NCBI RefSeq assembly: GCF_027105095.1
Contig: NZ_CP114278.1
Span: 1,240,001 to 1,304,000 of the forward strand
Length of the DNA stretch: 64,000 bases
Origin: Brevundimonas vesicularis
GTDB lineage: Bacteria; Pseudomonadota; Alphaproteobacteria; Caulobacterales; Caulobacteraceae
Direction of reading: 5' to 3'
Shown in pieces: positions 60,372-64,000 of the stretch. The position numbers and the translations under genes are program-made. The notes under the pieces are model-generated. The model saw only the letters and a list, made by a program, of their open reading frames with translations. It was not told the DNA's origin and ran no database searches. Position 1 is the stretch's first letter, and the number at the start of each line of letters is the position of its first letter.

Positions 60372-61375
60372 GATTTTACTCGCACAGGGTCTCCGCTGCG
60401 CACCTTGAGCGCGGCGGCGGTTTCGGCGGTCAGGCGAACGGCGTCGCCGTCGATGTCGGCCTTGGCGCGGACGGCGCGGAAGGCGGCGACGCTGTCGGTC
60501 GAGATCAGGGCCGGCAGTTCGGCCTCGACGCCCTCGACGATCTGAACCGTCAGGCGCCGGGCGTCGCGCACGGTCCGGATATTGTCGCGGCCGCAGGCGA
60601 CGGTCGGACCGGCGTCGAAGATGTCGACCAGCCCATTGGGTCGGAAGCCCTCGCTTTCCAGCAGGGCCATGGCCGGTACGCCTTGCGGATGGACCTTGCC
60701 GATCACCGCGCGGGCCGGTTCGGGCAGCAGTTCGACATAGATCGGGTGCCGCGGCGCCAGGTCCAGGATGAACTGTTTGTCCGTCGAGCCGGTCATTCGA
60801 TCGGCGTGGTCGAACTCCATCGGAAAGAATTTGTGCGCCACATGGTCCCAGAACGGGCAGGCGCCGTCGGGCGTGAAGACGCCGCGCAACTCGGCCAGAA
60901 CATTGTCGGCGAACAGGTCGGGCTGGGCGCCGATCAGCATATATCGCGACTGGCTCAGCAGACGGCCCGCGCCGCCCTTCCTCCGATCCGCCTTCAGAAA
61001 CAGCGAACCGACCTCGGTCCAACCCGTGCACTCATTGACCAGAACCAGCGTCTGGTGGTCCAGCTTCACCCCCAGCGAGGGCGACTGGACGGTGTTGTTG
61101 ACGACGCGGAACGAGAAGAAGGGCCGCTTCAGCCCCACCGTCGCCTTGACCGAGCCGACGCCGTCGATGTCGCCCGTGTCGCCGTCTTCCAGCATCAGGG
61201 TGTACCAGGCCTCTTGCCACGGCACGCGACCTTCAAAGCTCGCCTGGCTCAGCTCCAGCCGATCGGCCAGAGCGTCGGGGTCTTCAGGCAGGCTGGTGAA
61301 GCCGGGGCCGGACAGGATGGCCAGTTCCAGCAGATGATCGAGATCGGCTGGGCCGGCGGGACGGACGACAAGCAT
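60368..61375 (-). CDS. astA: Arginine N-succinyltransferase
   Basis: The 335-aa GNAT-like enzyme has the AstA segments VRPAGPADLDHLLELA, GFTSLPEDPDAL, FSFRVVNNTVQSPSLGVK, ELRGVFTPDGACPFWDHVAHKFF-type and GLVDIFDAGPTVAC. It uses succinyl-CoA to make N2-succinylarginine, the first AST step. It starts 1 bp from the M20 hydrolase gene. Confidence 0.97.
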   Translation of the reverse strand: MLVVRPAGPADLDHLLELAILSGPGFTSLPEDPDALADRLELSQASFEGRVPWQEAWYTLMLEDGDTGDIDGVGSVKATVGLKRPFFSFRVVNNTVQSPSLGVKLDHQTLVLVNECTGWTEVGSLFLKADRRKGGAGRLLSQSRYMLIGAQPDLFADNVLAELRGVFTPDGACPFWDHVAHKFFPMEFDHADRMTGSTDKQFILDLAPRHPIYVELLPEPARAVIGKVHPQGVPAMALLESEGFRPNGLVDIFDAGPTVACGRDNIRTVRDARRLTVQIVEGVEAELPALISTDSVAAFRAVRAKADIDGDAVRLTAETAAALKVRSGDPVRVKS

Positions 61376-61376
61376 T

Positions 61377-62627
61377 CTACAGGGTTTCCATCCGCAGGGA
61401 TTTCAGTTTGGCCGCATCGATTTCACCCGAAGCGATCTTGCACAGGATCAGGGTGCTCAGCTGGGCGCGCTCGACGAAGCTGTCGGGCCAGGCGAACTCC
61501 TGATCCGAATGGATATCGCCGCCGCGAACGCCCAGGGTGTCGATATTGGGCAGGCCGGCCGCGTGCAGATTGTTGCCCTCGCACACCCCGCCCGAAGGTT
61601 TCCAGGCGATGGGCTGGCCCAGCAGTGCGCCGGCTTCCTTCACCGCCTCGAACAGGGCAGTCTGAGCGGCGTCCATCGGCTTGGGCGCGCGGGTGAAGCC
61701 GCCGTGCAGATCCAGCGTCAGGCCCTCGAACGGCGGTGTCGCGGCGATGGACCGCACCGATGCGTCGATCCAGTCGGCGGCGGCCTTGTGCGGCACCCGG
61801 ACGTTGAACCGCACCACGGCGTTGTCGGCGACGACGTTCAGCGCGCCCCCGCCCGAAATCTTGGCGACGTTGACGGTGACGCCCGCGTGCTGACCGTTGA
61901 GGCCATGCAGGGCGGCGGCGATGATGGCGGCGCCGGCCACCGCATTGCGGCCTTCGTCGAAGGCGCGGCCGGCGTGGGCGGCGCGACCCGTCACGATCAG
62001 ATGATAGTTGCCGCTGCCCTTGCGCGCGCCCGCCAGCGTGCCGTCCGCCAGCGCCGGTTCGTAGGTCAGGCCGACATGGCCGCGCGCGCCCAGTTCGGCC
62101 AGCAGCGGAGCGGACGCCGGCGAGCCGATCTCTTCGTCAGGGCTCAGCAGCACGGTCCAGCCGACGCCGTGTCTGTCAGGATGGGTCTCGAACGCCTCCA
62201 GCGCGGCCAGAAGCACGCTGATCCCGCCCTTCATGTCGGCGACGCCCGGCCCGTTCAGGGCGCCGTCGGCCCGCGTGGTCACGGTCTGGAACCGGCTGTC
62301 GGCGGGGAAGACGGTGTCATAGTGGCCGGTCAGCACGACCCGGATCGGCGCATCCGGCCGGGCGGTGATCTTCAGCGCGTCGGCATGGGCCTCGGTCCGC
62401 ACCGATCCGTCGTCGGCGACGGTGGTCGAACCCTGTGTCGGGAGGCGTTCGACACGGGCGGGCAGGGCGCCCGCCGCCGCTTCCAGCGCATCCAGCACAG
62501 CATTCAGTCCGGCGGCGTTGCGGCTGCCCGAGTTGATGTTCGCCCAGTCAATGGTACGGCCGATGATCGTCTCGCGTCGCGCGGCGACGTGGTCGAGGAC
62601 GGCCTGGTCCGAGGTCAGAATCCGCAT
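61377..62627 (-). CDS. M20-family hydrolase at the head of the ast operon (416 aa)
   Basis: The zinc-peptidase features are VVLTGHYDTVFP (metal His and catalytic Asp), NGPGVADMKGGISVLL (bridging Asp), LSPDEEIGSPAS (catalytic Glu pair) and the dimerisation-domain HAGRAFDEGRNAV. It is not AstE, which is an M14-type enzyme, yet it occupies the first place of the operon. It may remove the succinyl group from N-succinylglutamate or act on a related N-acyl amino acid. The ATG at 62627 begins the conserved part; an upstream start adds 22 unconserved residues. Confidence 0.92.
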   Translation of the reverse strand: MRILTSDQAVLDHVAARRETIIGRTIDWANINSGSRNAAGLNAVLDALEAAAGALPARVERLPTQGSTTVADDGSVRTEAHADALKITARPDAPIRVVLTGHYDTVFPADSRFQTVTTRADGALNGPGVADMKGGISVLLAALEAFETHPDRHGVGWTVLLSPDEEIGSPASAPLLAELGARGHVGLTYEPALADGTLAGARKGSGNYHLIVTGRAAHAGRAFDEGRNAVAGAAIIAAALHGLNGQHAGVTVNVAKISGGGALNVVADNAVVRFNVRVPHKAAADWIDASVRSIAATPPFEGLTLDLHGGFTRAPKPMDAAQTALFEAVKEAGALLGQPIAWKPSGGVCEGNNLHAAGLPNIDTLGVRGGDIHSDQEFAWPDSFVERAQLSTLILCKIASGEIDAAKLKSLRMETL

Positions 62628-62722
62628 CGGCCGGACCCTAGACGCCTCGACCTGAAAGGTGAAGGTCGGGGCCTGTAAGTCGTCGCCGATCACCGCTAGG
62701 CTCCGCTCGAAACGAGGGCCCT

Positions 62723-63265
62723 ATGACACGCAAAACGATCGACCTCTGGCTCCGCGCCATGAACCCGCTGAAGCTGCCGCGCGGCATGGCCGAGGCGCAG
62801 CGTTCGGCGCGGTCGATGGTGATCGGCCTGGTCATCGCCCTGATCGTCGGCCTGATCCCGACCTGGTGGATGTTTACCTCGGGCTGGTTCGAGACGGCGA
62901 TGAGCGCGGAGTACGCCAAGATGGGTCTGTCGGCGGATCAGCTGGCCATGCAGCAGGAGATGATGAAGGTCATGTGGCCCTTCGCTATCGCCTCGGGCGC
63001 GATCTTCTCCGTGTTGTTCTATGGCGTCGTGGCGGTGGTGCAGTGGCGCATGATGACGCGCGCCATCCCGATCATCATGCTGGCGCTGATCGCCTACAGC
63101 GTGGTGGCCAATCTGGGGATGCGGCTGCTGGGGACCCTGCCGTCGCCGGACCTTCCGCTGTGGATCAACCTGACGACCTGGCCCGCCATGATCGTGTCGG
63201 GCGTGATCTATGTCGCGTCGCTGCAGGGCGCCATGTTGCTGCATCGCCTGAAGCAGGAAGCGTGA
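62723..63265 (+). CDS. Unknown four-helix membrane protein, Yip1-like layout (180 aa)
   Basis: Four membrane helices (about residues 31-52, 84-107, 113-134 and 147-168) and a conserved-looking start (DLWLRAMNPLKLPRGMAEAQRS). The layout resembles small Yip1-type proteins, but I am not sure of the family. Its stop overlaps the arsC start. Confidence 0.82.
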   Translation: MTRKTIDLWLRAMNPLKLPRGMAEAQRSARSMVIGLVIALIVGLIPTWWMFTSGWFETAMSAEYAKMGLSADQLAMQQEMMKVMWPFAIASGAIFSVLFYGVVAVVQWRMMTRAIPIIMLALIAYSVVANLGMRLLGTLPSPDLPLWINLTTWPAMIVSGVIYVASLQGAMLLHRLKQEA

Positions 63266-63606
63266 TGTCGGTCGTCCTCTACCACAATCCGAAATGCAGC
63301 ACGTCGCGCAACGCCCTCGCCCTGCTGCGCGAGCAGGGCGTCGAGCCGACGGTCGTCGAATATCTGAAGACCGGACGGGACCGCGAGACGCTGCAGCGAT
63401 TGGCATCCAGAACCGGCCTCGGTTTGTCGGGCCTTCTGCGCAGGAAGGAAGCCGACGCCAAGGCGCTGCTGGACGTCGGCGCAGATGACGAAGCCATACT
63501 GGCTGCAGCGATCGCTCAGCCGATTCTGATCGAACGTCCGATCGTCGAGACCGACAAGGGCGCCGTCATCGGCCGCCCCGTGGAGCGGGTGCTGGAGGTT
63601 CTCTAG
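63265..63606 (+). CDS. arsC: ArsC-family arsenate reductase, glutaredoxin-dependent type (113 aa)
   Basis: The active-site segment YHNPKCSTSRNALALL (catalytic Cys10) and the arginines of QPILIERPIV and AVIGRPVE match ArsC. Length is normal for the small glutaredoxin-coupled form. No other ars genes are nearby, so it may be a general ArsC-fold reductase and not part of an arsenic operon. The ATG shares a base with the previous stop. Confidence 0.9.
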   Translation: MSVVLYHNPKCSTSRNALALLREQGVEPTVVEYLKTGRDRETLQRLASRTGLGLSGLLRRKEADAKALLDVGADDEAILAAAIAQPILIERPIVETDKGAVIGRPVERVLEVL

Positions 63607-63627
63607 CGACCGATCCGATGGGGCGGC

Positions 63628-64000
63628 CTAGCGGTTGCGGCCGCCCCGGTTTGGACGACGATCGCCCGCCTCGCGGCTTTCGTGACGCCAGCGGATCGAC
63701 AGGCTGGTCTGGCCCTGGCCGCCGAACTGCGACGCGATGGCGACGTTGCGCCGAGGCTGCCACTCGACCTTGACCGCCGCACCGTTCTGACCGCCGCCGA
63801 TGACCTCCAGATAGACGTCGTCGGTGATGTAGCGACCGCCCGCAACCGTGACCGCAGACGCGTCGCCGCCGAACGACAGCCGGTCCAGACCGGCCAGTTC
63901 GCGCAGGTTGCCGATCACATCGAACCCGCCGCCGCCCGCCAGGGCTGCGACCCCGGCCGCCAGCTGCGCCGCCTCGAAGGCCGACAGCTGCGACGCGGAC
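63628..64000 (-). CDS. tamB: Translocation and assembly module protein TamB, C-terminal part
   Basis: Only the last 123 codons are in the window. The segments LSAFEAAQLAAGVAALAGGGG, REL-x-x-LDRLSFGGD, the repeated strand pattern GGRYITDDVYLEVIGG and the C-terminal QTSLSIRWRHES match the TamB/DUF490 end, which interacts with the TamA barrel. TamB moves material, probably phospholipid or protein, across the periplasm. A GC-rich hairpin (63620-63647) overlaps its 3' end. Confidence 0.9.
   Translation of the reverse strand, partial: SASQLSAFEAAQLAAGVAALAGGGGFDVIGNLRELAGLDRLSFGGDASAVTVAGGRYITDDVYLEVIGGGQNGAAVKVEWQPRRNVAIASQFGGQGQTSLSIRWRHESREAGDRRPNRGGRNR

Noticed and set aside
61377..62627. Naming the M20 hydrolase astE
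   Set aside because: AstE belongs to a different (M14-type) fold; sequence motifs here are clearly M20, so only the position suggests the function.
63620..63647. GGGGCGGCC/GGCCGCCCC hairpin as a terminator
   Set aside because: It is a possible bidirectional terminator between convergent ends, but it overlaps the tamB coding end and has no U tract, so I did not list it.

Overview
This is a high-GC, gene-dense chromosomal window. Its gene content and regulatory signals point to an alphaproteobacterium of the order Caulobacterales, most likely Brevundimonas or a close relative; this is inferred and was not checked against a database. The evidence is a multi-flagellin locus with a FlaEY-like gene and sigma-54 promoters, an alphaproteobacterial-type LexA box (GAAC-N7-GAAC) upstream of ssb, an ast arginine-catabolism operon, and many four-base ATGA gene overlaps.

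Region by region. 1-5300: two tandem M28-family peptidases (the first cut by the window edge), then a short-chain acyl-CoA-type regulator divergent from isocitrate lyase (aceA), giving a glyoxylate-shunt control unit. 5300-6510: an unknown lipoprotein gene. 6508-13477: a compact 7-kb integrative element inserted at the 3' end of prs. It carries a CI/Cro-type switch, a rightward operon of small unknown genes, an excisionase-like protein and a tyrosine recombinase, but only one possible structural gene. A 14-bp direct repeat bounds it, and the insertion has apparently separated prs from its own terminator. 13474-17260: prs, bamD and recN. 17280-20590: a low-complexity secreted protein, a subtilisin-like protease, and an ECF sigma/anti-sigma pair with a large palindrome in the control region. 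20587-30404: housekeeping and metabolic genes (xthA, a metallo-beta-lactamase fold protein, an enoyl-CoA hydratase, GNAT, DUF1285, Nudix, a CCA-adding enzyme, an exo/endonuclease-phosphatase family protein, DUF4112) and an unknown periplasmic protein with three internal repeats.

30548-33397: a phage-type cassette without capsid, terminase or integrase: a DUF2793/glycine-rich fibre-like protein, a holin-like membrane protein, an M15 endolysin and an overlapping Rz/Rz1-like spanin pair. This could be a gene-transfer-agent or tailocin lysis/adsorption module. 33417-41403: flagellar filament locus with five flagellins, FlaG and an 899-aa FlaEY-like protein. Four flagellin mRNAs share a three-hairpin 5' leader with compensatory base changes, a candidate FlbT target. 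Two of them have good sigma-54 promoters with upstream GGCA-N5-TGCC palindromes.

41485-50547: two small envelope proteins, ssb, a DCC-family thiol protein, an SDR/DoxX-like gene with two apparent compensating frameshifts, membrane proteins, a DMT transporter, DUF1003, sodC and gyrA. GyrA has Ala and Met at the two classical quinolone-resistance positions. 50550-56321: a GC-rich inverted repeat, a class IV aminotransferase, coaD, two tandem secreted cyclophilins, Ppx/GppA, hspQ and phhA. 56328-62627: a leftward operon for arginine succinyltransferase catabolism (M20 hydrolase, astA, astD, astB, MHS-family transporter). 62723-64000: a membrane protein, an ArsC-like reductase and the 3' end of tamB. 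No rRNA, tRNA or CRISPR array was seen, and no gene-free stretch exceeds 300 bases.
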